Assembly: GCA_050050615.1 (NCBI GenBank)
Contig: JASFTV010000077.1
Coordinates: 1-12,610 of the forward strand
Reading direction: 5' to 3'
Source of the DNA: JASFTV01 sp050050615
Lineage (GTDB): Bacteria > Desulfobacterota > DSM-4660 > Desulfatiglandales > HGW-15
Length of the DNA: 12,610 nt
The notes beneath the pieces were generated by a model that searched no databases, had not been told where the DNA came from, and saw only the letters and a list, made by a program, of their open reading frames with translations. Positions 1 through 6,554 of this stretch are shown here, piece after piece (within the stretch, counting starts at the first letter, position 1; each line of letters opens with the position of its first letter). The position numbers and the translations under genes are program-made.

Positions 1-44
1 AGTCTAGCTGGCGTTTGAGTCGTTTTTTGAAAACCCCTTTCTGA
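1..44 (+). CDS. C-terminal end of an unidentified protein (partial)
   Basis: Only one forward frame (codons from base 3) is open from the window edge. It ends at the TGA at 42-44 and reads SSWRLSRFLKTPF. The stop lies 12 bases before the next start codon (57), so the two genes are probably co-transcribed and translationally close. Thirteen residues are too few to name a family. The assignment rests on the open frame and the tight spacing only. Confidence 0.35.
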   Translation, partial: SSWRLSRFLKTPF

Positions 45-56
45 ATGAGGGCAGAA

Positions 57-962
57 ATGTCTGATCGGGAATACCTTAGCTCTCTGCTTAGGGAGGCGGC
101 CGTCTATCGAAATCAAGGCTTTCTGGCAGAATCTCGGGGAAAGTATGCAGAAATACTCGAATATGTAGGCAGAAGTGGGGAGCTTAGCCACCAGAAAAAA
201 TTCATACAGGCTGTTCAAGAAAAAATGCGGGACGTGGAAAGAGATCTTGCCGAGATCAGCCAGGAAATACCGAAACCTGAGTTATCCGAAGAGCAGCAAA
301 GCCTGATCAAAGAGCTGTTTACATTTGCAAACAGCAAGGAAGCAGCTGCCATCCAGGGGGCTGTGGCTCTGGCGGAGTTTGGCCAATATGATCAGGCGGT
401 GGAAGAATTCCGAAGGTTGCTGAAGCAGGGTAACTTACCTCTTATGGCTGCCAAAAACATCCTCAGGTGTTACCTCTCTCTTTCTCTCCCCGGAGCGGCG
501 ATCGCTGAGTTTACGGAATGGATATCTTCTGGCTACCTATCCACGCAAGACCTCAAATATATACGAGGATTTCTTGAGAATGTCCTAAGAAAACGAGGGA
601 TAGACGCGAAGATTCCGGACCCAGAACAAGGCTTTCCAGTACTGACCCACCACGCATCAGAACCTGAAGATTTTCTGGAAATATCCGCCATAAACATCCA
701 ATTCAGAGATGGCTCCCTCAAAGGTCATTCGGTGGAGTTGGATGTCAACTCTCAGTTGGGCAGTGCTATCAGCGTCGTCGTCTCCTCAGACCCCAAGGAA
801 TTGGCAGATAGCTTCCGGCTCGGCAAACGTCTTTCAGATATTCAGTTCTATTCCTCCATCAGCGTATTCCGGGGAAGCGGCATCGTCTCCAGAAAGAAAA
901 AGATTGAGCAAGGTCCAAGGCGTGGGGATTACAGGGTAGACATCACCATTGACGGCGATTGA
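57..962 (+). CDS. TPR-like protein with a PilZ-like C-terminal domain, function unknown
   Basis: A soluble protein of 301 residues with no signal peptide or membrane span. The N-terminal two thirds (about 1-190) are helical. Residues around 95-165 have TPR-like spacing, including GQYDQAVEEFRRLLKQG and a second unit ending in AIAEFTEW. After a short linker (about 191-205) comes a beta-rich domain of about 95 residues with FLEISAINIQF, VELDVNSQLGS and FYSSISVFRGSG. It is reminiscent of PilZ-like beta-barrels but lacks an obvious c-di-GMP RxxxR motif. I start at the second ATG (57) because GAGGG at 47-51 lies five bases upstream; the ATG at 45 has no such site. From memory, similar proteins occur beside type IV pilus/type II secretion ATPase genes. 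That link is inference. Confidence 0.7.
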   Translation: MSDREYLSSLLREAAVYRNQGFLAESRGKYAEILEYVGRSGELSHQKKFIQAVQEKMRDVERDLAEISQEIPKPELSEEQQSLIKELFTFANSKEAAAIQGAVALAEFGQYDQAVEEFRRLLKQGNLPLMAAKNILRCYLSLSLPGAAIAEFTEWISSGYLSTQDLKYIRGFLENVLRKRGIDAKIPDPEQGFPVLTHHASEPEDFLEISAINIQFRDGSLKGHSVELDVNSQLGSAISVVVSSDPKELADSFRLGKRLSDIQFYSSISVFRGSGIVSRKKKIEQGPRRGDYRVDITIDGD

Positions 963-1074
963 TATGGGCGCCTGAACAATGGATAGGTGTCTCGTCTACA
1001 CGCTGTTGACCGGAGCAAGAGAAGGCGGGCAGTGAGTCACATTTGTGAGAGTCGATACGCCGCCCTTCAGGCAA

Positions 1075-1092
1075 GCAGGGACCTGCATTTTT
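1075..1092 (+). terminator. Weak intrinsic terminator candidate
   Basis: GCAGG/CCTGC (only two bases apart, so a four-pair stem is realistic) is followed by ATTTTT, about 115 bases after the stop of the TPR-like gene. The stem is short, so this is a weak call. Confidence 0.3.
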
Positions 1093-1115
1093 CTGACTCC
1101 GGACCCTAACAACCT

Positions 1116-1148
1116 AAAAAAGGACTTGAACAATTTTATCCAAGTCCT
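1116..1148 (-). terminator. Intrinsic terminator after tRNA-Arg
   Basis: Read on the minus strand, AGGACTTG and CAAGTCCT form a perfect eight-pair stem around a 12-base loop and are followed by a run of six T. It starts ten bases past the tRNA 3' end, so it probably ends the tRNA transcript. Confidence 0.8.
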
Positions 1149-1157
1149 CGATATTGC

Positions 1158-1234
1158 TGGCGCGCCTGCAGGGATTCGAACCCCGGGCCTGCGGATTAGA
1201 AGTCCGCTGCTCTATCCGACTGAGCTACAGGCGC
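1158..1234 (-). tRNA. tRNA-Arg (anticodon UCU)
   Basis: A complete 77-base cloverleaf. The acceptor arm GCGCCTG pairs perfectly with CAGGCGC, the discriminator is G, and CCA is encoded (1158-1160). The D arm contains TAGCTCAGTCGGATAGAGC. The anticodon stem CGGA/TCCG holds the loop CTTCTAA, giving anticodon TCT, which reads AGA and AGG. The T arm carries GGTTCGAATCC. It lies 54 bases downstream of the 457-residue gene on the same strand and is followed by a terminator, so it may be read through from that gene or have a promoter I could not see. No attachment-site duplication or integrase is visible. Confidence 0.97.
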
Positions 1235-1288
1235 TGGAATTTGAATGAATCCTGATCCTGCTTGAAAGCCTATCCCGACCCGGCTGCC

Positions 1289-2662
1289 TCACGCAGGCCT
1301 AAACCGGATGTTTTCCGGCAATTCACCCAACATGCCATTATCTCCCCCGTTCAGGACCTCACGCAAGAGAAAATTTGTATTTTGCTCGAGCTGGCTCATA
1401 TTTTCTGCAAGGGCCTTGAGTTGGATGAGGGTCTTCCTTGATCTTTCGCGGGACGGAATACAGAGGGCTGGATTCGCCAATATTTTGATCACATGATCAA
1501 TGAGCGCCGCATCAAAACGATCCATATCCCTGTAGATAAGATTCACCCATTCCAGCTTGAGATGCTTCGCCATCCTATTGAACTTGCCAATGATATCCGG
1601 ATCCTGCCCCAGATGGAGCGCTTTTTTCAGTCCTTGAATGATTTGCCAAACCTCTTTCTTCTTCCCTTCATCCTGTGGGTATCTGCCGAGAAAGTCCTTC
1701 CATCTTTCCTCAATCTGCAGGGCCACCCAATGCTCTCCCTTGTCTGGCGGCAAGGAAAGATCAAGGAATCTTTTCTGTACATCCATCAAATCCTTCTTGA
1801 GCACGTTATCACTTCCGGCCATGCTCATCAATATGTCACTCAAATCTTCTATAGCTTCGACCTTGGGATTCTTTTTTTCGAGTTCCTCCAGTAACAACTG
1901 TTCCCATTGATCGCGAAGATATCCAATCTCCTGCTTAACCAGGGAAAAGATGAGGCCTGACTTTGTGATGGCATTGCGGAGTGAGTCAGCCAGGATATTG
2001 CATGCCTTCAGTCTGTCCTTTGCCAAATGGTGCATGGCGTCCAGGGAGTCCTGTCGTAACTGGTAGGAGAGCAATTCCGTCCCGAGGGAACGGGAAAGCT
2101 TTTTGATCACCATGGTTTCAGAACTGCTGATGTGAATACTATAAGGCTGGAAATGTATCTTTATGACAGCCACCGTCACGAATTCGCTCTCCCGCCAAAT
2201 GACTTTGCCCTGAAAGTCCCTCGGATAATCAGAAGGGGAGTTCACATCAAAATGAAGGTCCGATTTGCGCAGAAGAACGGGTTCCATATGATGGAAATCT
2301 TCCCAAGTCCCTTCAACCTGTAACCTTACGCTTCGGGTATCGTTTTTTGGGTCTTCGGAGGTCCAGCTTCTCTGCTTCTCCACGCACCAGGCCATGGCCT
2401 CAAGAGGTCGACCGGGCTCATCCCTGTATTCGGTCCATCGTTTGCCTGGAGGATTATACTCGGATTTCTCAGGAAGACCCCAGGATATCTCTTTCCGCTG
2501 GCTATCGATGATGCCTGAGGTAAAGCGTTCCGCAATCAGGTCTGGTGGCTTTCCAATTCGATAGATGGTGCCTTTGAATGCATTGGGGAGGCACAGGAGA
2601 ATGGTTTCAATCATCTCTTTACAGGCAGTTTCCAGTACTGCCTTTTCAATCTCTATGGACAA
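1289..2662 (-). CDS. Unrecognised 457-residue cytoplasmic protein
   Basis: I do not recognise this protein. It has no signal peptide or membrane segment. The first ~190 residues look mixed alpha/beta (for example VTVAVIKIHFQPYSIHISS near 165-183). The remainder is strongly helical and charged, with probable coiled-coil stretches around 195-275 and 410-445. The segment near 195-240 is faintly like a kinase dimerisation helix, but no ATP-binding motifs follow, so I do not call it a kinase. The start is TTG at 2662, supported by AGAGGA at 2670-2675 with seven bases spacing; the next in-frame Met is 16 codons in. A good sigma-70 promoter lies at 2728-2755. It stands alone between oppositely oriented genes apart from the downstream tRNA. 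Confidence 0.75.
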   Translation of the reverse strand: MSIEIEKAVLETACKEMIETILLCLPNAFKGTIYRIGKPPDLIAERFTSGIIDSQRKEISWGLPEKSEYNPPGKRWTEYRDEPGRPLEAMAWCVEKQRSWTSEDPKNDTRSVRLQVEGTWEDFHHMEPVLLRKSDLHFDVNSPSDYPRDFQGKVIWRESEFVTVAVIKIHFQPYSIHISSSETMVIKKLSRSLGTELLSYQLRQDSLDAMHHLAKDRLKACNILADSLRNAITKSGLIFSLVKQEIGYLRDQWEQLLLEELEKKNPKVEAIEDLSDILMSMAGSDNVLKKDLMDVQKRFLDLSLPPDKGEHWVALQIEERWKDFLGRYPQDEGKKKEVWQIIQGLKKALHLGQDPDIIGKFNRMAKHLKLEWVNLIYRDMDRFDAALIDHVIKILANPALCIPSRERSRKTLIQLKALAENMSQLEQNTNFLLREVLNGGDNGMLGELPENIRFRPA

Positions 2663-2727
2663 CGTTGATTCCTCTAACTAGGCTTCGCTCTCGCAGCTCG
2701 ATCATAGATCGTCTTTTAAAGCTTGTT

Positions 2728-2755
2728 AATTTAAGCTTTTTTCCAGTTTTGTCAA
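2728..2755 (-). promoter_or_regulatory. Sigma-70 promoter of the 457-residue gene
   Basis: On the minus strand a perfect -35 TTGACA (2755-2750) is 16 bases from TAAATT (2733-2728), about 65 bases upstream of the TTG start. Two AAGCTT copies (2719-2724 and 2733-2738) form an AT-rich inverted repeat over the -10 region that could be an operator. Confidence 0.55.
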
Positions 2756-2811
2756 CATAAATAAGAAAAGTTGCCCTTGACAATCATAATTGGCGGTGCA
2801 AAACTTTCAGT

Positions 2812-3666
2812 ATGTTCGAGGAAAGCATTGAAATTCAGTACCTGCCCGAAATGGAGGATCCCCTTTTCATTGCCGGTTTCGAGGGATGGGGGAATGCCCT
2901 GGACATATCAAGGGGCATGGTCGATTACCTCATCAGGAAACTGGGCGCCAAGTCCTTTGCGAGAATCAATCCGGATCTTTTTTATCGGTTTGATGAGAAT
3001 CGACCTCTTGTCGATATACAAAGTGGCGTACTTAAGAAGATCACGCCGCCGGGTGGCCTCCTATACGCCGCCCAACAGAGTCAGGGAGGCCGGGATATCG
3101 TTATCTTGAAGGCCATGGAACCCAACCTGCGTTGGTTCCATTTCGTCAATGCCATTCTTTCTCTATGCAAAAAGATGGGCGTAAAGACCATCATCAGCCT
3201 CGGCAGCATGTATGATAACGTCCTTCACACCGACATGATCATTTCAGCCATCGCTTCCAGCGAACAACTCCTGGTTCGATTGCAAGAGCAGAAAACGATC
3301 GCAGTCAATTACAGGGGCCCCAGTGCCATACATTCAATGATCCAGGATGAGGCTGAGAGTCGGGGGTTTGACTCTATGAGTCTATGGTGCCATTGTCCCT
3401 ATTATCTCCAGGGAACCACCCACTTTGGGCTCTTGTCCCATCTGGGTGCACTGCTCTCATCTTGGGGTGGATTCGACCTGGATACTGAGGAACTGGATAG
3501 GACGTGGAAGGAACTTAACAGACAAATACAGGGAATTATTGATAAGAATCCTGAACTTCAGGGAATGATCCAGGATCTTCGCAGGGCCAAGGTCAAGGGC
3601 TCATGGGAATCAGCCAAGAAGCATGATAAGATCATCCACCTGGAGGATTTCCTGAAACCCAAATAA
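2812..3666 (+). CDS. PAC2 family protein (proteasome-assembly-chaperone-2-like)
   Basis: A 284-residue soluble protein with the PAC2 fold signature. The early strand DPLFIAGFEGWGNALDISRG (about 16-35) is followed by a conserved FRINPDLFYRFDENRPLV-type segment (about 49-67). The core motif GSMYDNVLHTD (131-141) is matched by AVNYRGPSAIHSM (164-176) and the late HCPYYLQGTTHFGLLSHLGALL stretch (194-215). Bacterial PAC2 proteins are widespread but their biochemical role is not settled; the name comes from the eukaryotic proteasome chaperone. The C terminus (about 225-284) is helical and charged. No other start codon is in frame upstream of ATG 2812, and the Shine-Dalgarno is weak. It is a single-gene unit ending in a good terminator. 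Confidence 0.88.
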   Translation: MFEESIEIQYLPEMEDPLFIAGFEGWGNALDISRGMVDYLIRKLGAKSFARINPDLFYRFDENRPLVDIQSGVLKKITPPGGLLYAAQQSQGGRDIVILKAMEPNLRWFHFVNAILSLCKKMGVKTIISLGSMYDNVLHTDMIISAIASSEQLLVRLQEQKTIAVNYRGPSAIHSMIQDEAESRGFDSMSLWCHCPYYLQGTTHFGLLSHLGALLSSWGGFDLDTEELDRTWKELNRQIQGIIDKNPELQGMIQDLRRAKVKGSWESAKKHDKIIHLEDFLKPK

Positions 3667-3674
3667 GGAATCAG

Positions 3675-3692
3675 AAGCGAAGGACTTCGCTT
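3675..3692 (+). other. Short perfect hairpin after the PAC2 gene
   Basis: AAGCGAA and TTCGCTT flank a four-base GGAC loop nine bases after the stop codon. There is no T tract, so it is more likely a transcript 3'-end stabiliser than a terminator. Confidence 0.35.
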
Positions 3693-3719
3693 TCCATAAC
3701 CCTGAGAGAATGTCCAAGA

Positions 3720-3748
3720 CGCCTGATATCTGTTCGGGCGCTTTTTTT
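3720..3748 (+). terminator. Intrinsic terminator of the PAC2 gene
   Basis: The seven-pair stem CGCCTGA/TCGGGCG (one G-T pair) has a seven-base loop and is followed by C and seven T. It lies about 55 bases after the PAC2 stop. Confidence 0.75.
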
Positions 3749-3784
3749 GGAGTCACGGAGCGATGAGGATTTCAGATTTTCCCC

Positions 3785-3817
3785 GCCCGCCTCGCCTGAG
3801 TGCTCGCGATGGCGGGC
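3785..3817. repeat. GC-rich inverted repeat, REP-like
   Basis: GCCCGCC (3785-3791) and GGCGGGC (3811-3817) form a perfect stem around a 19-base centre that contains a further CGCC/GGCG pairing. It sits between the convergent PAC2 and sirtuin genes and has no T tract on either strand. Composition and position resemble dispersed palindromic repeats, but only one copy is in the window. Confidence 0.4.
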
Positions 3818-3850
3818 AGGCATTGCGGCTTTCGTTGCTATAACCAGCGC

Positions 3851-4603
3851 TTATGCGACAGAGCCCGCCATCTTCTTCACCTCATCCACCAAAGCCGATA
3901 TCGCCTTTCCGGCCCCTCCCTGAATAAAGATATCCGTTATGCTATCTGTTAAATGGGTTCTTTCCATGTTGATTTCAATAATCTTGGCACCACCCCTCTT
4001 GGCAATAGAAGGTATGGTGTTGGCTGGTGAGACAACGGCGGACGTCCCCACGACCATCAATGTTTGGGCAGAGGCGGCAAGCATAAATGATCTGTTCATG
4101 GCGTCCGGTGGAATCGCCTCACCAAAGAAGACGACATCCGGTTTCAGGATATTCTGGCAATCACACCTCGGGGTGTACTCAGCTCTCTTCTCTTGCGCGG
4201 CGTACCTTTTTCCACACGCTAGGCATGACAGCGTACTCGAATTTCCATGATATTCTATGACGTTCTTGGCCCCGCCGGCCTGGTGCAGATTATCAACGTT
4301 TTGTGTAATGATGCAGTGCAGATAGCCTATCTTTTCCAATTCCCCCATGCCGATATGAGCCGCATTCGGTTTGGCATTACTCACCAATTCGTCCATATCC
4401 CTGAGCATGCTCCAAATCTTCTCAGGGTCTTGCCTAAATGCTGTGATGGTCGCATATTCTGCAGGGTCGTATTTCGACCATAGGCCTCCAGCACTTCGGA
4501 AGTCAGGGATGCCCGATTCCACGGAGATACCGGCCCCGGTCAGTGCCAATGTCAATTTGGAGTTGTAGATAATTTCCGCCGCCTCACTGATCAGCTTTTC
4601 CAT
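3851..4603 (-). CDS. cobB: Sir2-family NAD-dependent protein deacylase
   Basis: Sirtuins remove acyl groups from lysine using NAD+, releasing nicotinamide and O-acyl-ADP-ribose. The 250-residue product carries the full core: TGAGIS (22-27) and GIPDFRS (31-37) of the NAD pocket, TQNVDNLH (100-107), catalytic His119 in EYHGN, the zinc ligands Cys127, Cys130, Cys147 and Cys149, then DVVFFGE and VVGTSAVVSPAN. The second zinc pair is CxC rather than the commoner CxxC. The YxxR pair of desuccinylase-type sirtuins is absent, which favours a deacetylase of the Thermotoga-like group. I start at ATG 4603, seven bases after AGGGGA (4611-4616); the TTG two codons upstream is too close to that site. It follows CooT by 62 bases and is probably in its transcript. 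Confidence 0.93.
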   Translation of the reverse strand: MEKLISEAAEIIYNSKLTLALTGAGISVESGIPDFRSAGGLWSKYDPAEYATITAFRQDPEKIWSMLRDMDELVSNAKPNAAHIGMGELEKIGYLHCIITQNVDNLHQAGGAKNVIEYHGNSSTLSCLACGKRYAAQEKRAEYTPRCDCQNILKPDVVFFGEAIPPDAMNRSFMLAASAQTLMVVGTSAVVSPANTIPSIAKRGGAKIIEINMERTHLTDSITDIFIQGGAGKAISALVDEVKKMAGSVA

Positions 4604-4665
4604 GGTCAATTCCCCTAAAGTAAGGATTGAAAGGCCCGAATTCGTATAAAGACAGCCTACGACCG

Positions 4666-4857
4666 CTACTTGAAGGCTTCAAGCAGGATCTTTCTTTCCG
4701 TGTTATGGTAACTCTTGATTCTGGCCTTAATAATCTTTTGCTCACCAAAGATATTGATCATCCTGATCTCATCGCCTTCTACCTCTAACTCATCAACGTT
4801 TTCCAAAAGCACTTCCTCTTTTCCGTCTGCCAAAATAAAAGCGTTGGCTTCGCACAT
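4666..4857 (-). CDS. cooT: CooT family nickel-binding protein
   Basis: A 63-residue protein matching the CooT family: N-terminal MCEANAF, a central ENVDELEVEGDEIRMI, then the hallmark NIFGEQKIIKARIKS and ILLEAF end. In Rhodospirillum rubrum CooT is a small dimer that binds nickel through the Cys directly after the initiator Met and assists nickel supply to CO dehydrogenase. Here that Cys is residue 2. This fixes the start at ATG 4857, which has GGGGAG seven bases upstream. An ATG at 4926 would add 23 residues and bury the ligand. No CO dehydrogenase or other nickel enzyme is in the window, so the client is unknown. Neighbours are the His-rich small protein upstream and the sirtuin downstream. 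Confidence 0.88.
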   Translation of the reverse strand: MCEANAFILADGKEEVLLENVDELEVEGDEIRMINIFGEQKIIKARIKSYHNTERKILLEAFK

Positions 4858-4977
4858 GGTCCTTCTCCCCGCTATAACATTGAAATAGGCAACCCCTTTG
4901 AGGCCGTTGGCCCGCGAGGACCTCATAGCGCAACATGGAAATTGGCCAAAGCGGCTGCCGCGCTAAAACCTCCTGTC
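4858..4977 (-). promoter_or_regulatory. Structured spacer or leader upstream of cooT
   Basis: The 120 bases between the His-rich gene and cooT hold an unpaired Shine-Dalgarno (CAGGAGG, 4970-4976) with no start codon at a usable distance. They also hold a stem TGAGGTC/GGCCTCA (one G-T pair, about 4899-4925) and a palindromic TTGGCCAA (about 4949-4956). It could be an intercistronic regulatory leader. I match it to no known riboswitch. Confidence 0.25.
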
Positions 4978-5178
4978 TCATTCGAGCGCTTTCAGTGCCT
5001 TCCTCAGGCATTCTGTGCTCTTGGAGGCTAACGTCATCATCTCCTTAATGTGTTTTGCACTCTCCGCCTTTCCAGCCTCCTGCAACTGATCGGCAAACAT
5101 CTCATATTCTTCCTGATGGTGGTCATTGTGCGTAATCCAGTGCTCAAGCCTGATCCTTGCTTTTTCAACAAATTCCAT
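4978..5178 (-). CDS. Small His-rich helical protein, possible metal partner of CooT
   Basis: A 66-residue, almost entirely helical, charged protein. Its N-terminal part has a histidine cluster (His13, His17, His20, His21 in LEHWITHNDHHQEEYEMF) and a further His43. The C-terminal half carries TLASKSTECLRKALKALE with a single Cys. Spacing of the histidines along a helix would suit metal binding, but that is inference. I recall similar small proteins next to cooT in sulfate-reducer genomes, without an assigned function. The start at ATG 5178 is well supported by AGGAGG (5187-5192) eight bases upstream. It is the first gene of the probable cooT-sirtuin unit. Confidence 0.75.
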   Translation of the reverse strand: MEFVEKARIRLEHWITHNDHHQEEYEMFADQLQEAGKAESAKHIKEMMTLASKSTECLRKALKALE

Positions 5179-5213
5179 AAGGAAAACCTCCTCAAGCTAG
5201 CGAATGCAGACAA

Positions 5214-5242
5214 GCTATAACATATCGCAGAATCGATCACAA
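5214..5242 (-). promoter_or_regulatory. Possible sigma-70 promoter of the His-rich/cooT/sirtuin unit
   Basis: On the minus strand TTGTGA (5242-5237) is 17 bases from TATAGC (5219-5214). Each hexamer matches four of six consensus bases, about 36 bases upstream of the ATG. Confidence 0.35.
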
Positions 5243-5706
5243 GCCAAACCAACCATCCGCAACAAACCGCCTCGTGAATCCAGGCAGAGACTTTTTCCTT
5301 CCTTTTCAGATCATAAATCTTTATTGAAAATCATTCTTGCCCAATAACGGTTTGCTGGTTTCGCAGGGTCATGGCCTCCCTGGGTAGGCAAAAGGATAGA
5401 GGAATGAGACCTCAGCCATGTGAATACTTTCCAACGTTACCAAACTATTTGATGCTCTTGGCAGTATGTACATGAGATCATGGAGGCGCGCGCCAAAAAG
5501 GGCACTGGAAAACACGGCCCCTGGTTTTCCAGGTTCAAACCCTTTTTTGACAAACAATTTGGCGCCTGATGGAAAGAAAAAGACAAGGAATTTTGGGATG
5601 ATTATGAGGCTCAGCGTGTTGTCGGCAAGAAGGATCTCTAAGAGATCATGTGACCCCTCCAATAGCCCCTATCTCCAATGGAAGTCCATGCCCTAACCCG
5701 GGTTAT
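5243..5706. other. Non-coding stretch between the cooT unit and the sensor kinase
   Basis: Open frames on both strands here (the longest is 97 codons on the minus strand, 5369-5662) lack ribosome sites and recognisable sequence, and they overlap each other. I take the region as non-coding. Its main content is the nested inverted repeat at 5485-5566, described separately. A smaller fold CAGGG/CCCTG lies near 5364-5382. No known riboswitch or RNA family is recognised. Confidence 0.4.
5485..5566. repeat. Nested inverted-repeat element or structured RNA candidate
   Basis: Three sets of complementary arms are arranged concentrically. The outer set is GCGCC (5490-5494) with GGCGC (5561-5565). The middle set is AAAAAGGG (5495-5502) with CCCTTTTT (5540-5547). 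The inner set is CTGGAAAAC (5505-5513) with GTTTTCCAG (5524-5532), a perfect nine-pair stem. An 11-base insertion separates the outer and middle arms on the right side only. A competing CCTGG-TTTT-CCAGG hairpin (5520-5533) overlaps the inner stem. Confidence 0.45.
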
Positions 5707-6447
5707 TCACAAAGGAATCTTGACGATAAAGGTTGCCCCCCTCCCGGCGTCACTCTCGAGGATCAGCTCACCACCCATATCCTCCAGCAAAACCATGACG
5801 CCCGCTAAACCCAAACCGTGTCCTCGTACGCAATGATCGGTCTGCATGTCTATTTGAAAGTAGCATTCGAAGATCTTCTCATGATAAGTGGAGGGAATGC
5901 CTTCTCCATCGTCAGCCACCCGAATGTGAAGAAACTTGTGGCTCTGTTCTATTCTTAAGTCCACCTGTTTTTTTCGGTATTTCAGGGCATTGTTCAACAG
6001 GTTCCTGAAGATCTGCCTGGTCTTCCTTTCATCCAAGAAAAGCTCACGATTCCATAAAGGTTCATCGATCTCCAGGTGTATCTTTTTCTCCGATAGGACC
6101 TTTTTGAGATCAGAGAGCGTTTCGCAGTCCCTGATCTTTTCCGCAGTCCTATGATCGTTTAAGTCAAAGATCTCAACCAAAGTCCGCCTGACAAAATGCG
6201 CCGGGGGGAATCTCGTCTTCTGAACAATTCCCTCACTAGATCGGCCCAATTCCAGCGCATCATTGACGAGTGTTCTAGTAATAATGGTGTTCCTCAGCGT
6301 TCTTTCCAGGACCTTGGCCTGTTTGTCGGTGATAGGGCCATATTTATCAGGTTTTTGAAGCAAAGATAGGATACCGGCTTCGATGACAGCCAATGGAACC
6401 TTAAGATCATGCACCAGAAATTCAAACTTTATCCTGTTTTTTTCCAT
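5707..6447 (-). CDS. Soluble sensor histidine kinase (transmitter only)
   Basis: A two-component kinase core of 246 residues. The H box FEFLVHDLKVPLAVIEAG has the phospho-accepting His13. The ATP-binding half carries N-box RNLLNNALKYR (148-158), G1 DDGEGIP (179-185), F-box IFECYF (192-197) and G2 GHGLGLAG (209-216), ending FIVKIPL. Nothing precedes the H box except about ten residues, so there is no sensor, PAS or membrane domain. The signal must come from a partner protein, and no response regulator is in the window. I prefer ATG 6447 because AGGA ends six bases upstream; the ATG at 6453 abuts that site. It lies 107 bases after the MEMO gene on the same strand and may be co-transcribed. Confidence 0.9.
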   Translation of the reverse strand: MEKNRIKFEFLVHDLKVPLAVIEAGILSLLQKPDKYGPITDKQAKVLERTLRNTIITRTLVNDALELGRSSEGIVQKTRFPPAHFVRRTLVEIFDLNDHRTAEKIRDCETLSDLKKVLSEKKIHLEIDEPLWNRELFLDERKTRQIFRNLLNNALKYRKKQVDLRIEQSHKFLHIRVADDGEGIPSTYHEKIFECYFQIDMQTDHCVRGHGLGLAGVMVLLEDMGGELILESDAGRGATFIVKIPL

Positions 6448-6554
6448 ACCCATTCCTGTTAAACGCTCACTTTATCCATTCTTCTGAAAAAGTGAAGCTC
6501 TCCACATTACAACTTCTGACCTCACCTATAGGACGAGGTTCCTAGGGTGAAAGA

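Noticed and set aside
1045..1248. 67-codon plus-strand frame
   Set aside because: It is antisense to tRNA-Arg and its terminator.
2718..2744. AAGCTT inverted repeat as a plus-strand terminator
   Set aside because: The stem is AT-rich and weak, no plus-strand gene precedes it, and it coincides with the -10 region of a minus-strand promoter.
4666..4926. Longer 86-residue version of CooT starting at ATG 4926
   Set aside because: It would place the nickel-binding Cys at position 25 instead of 2; the ATG at 4857 has its own ribosome site and gives the family's usual length.
5341..5420. Possible riboswitch (c-di-GMP-I-like GC-rich motif near 5350-5390)
   Set aside because: The conserved core bases and the two-helix layout could not be matched on either strand, and no gene is positioned downstream to be controlled.
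5369..5662. 97-codon minus-strand frame in the gap beside the sensor kinase
   Set aside because: No ribosome site and no recognisable sequence, and it runs straight through the nested inverted repeat.
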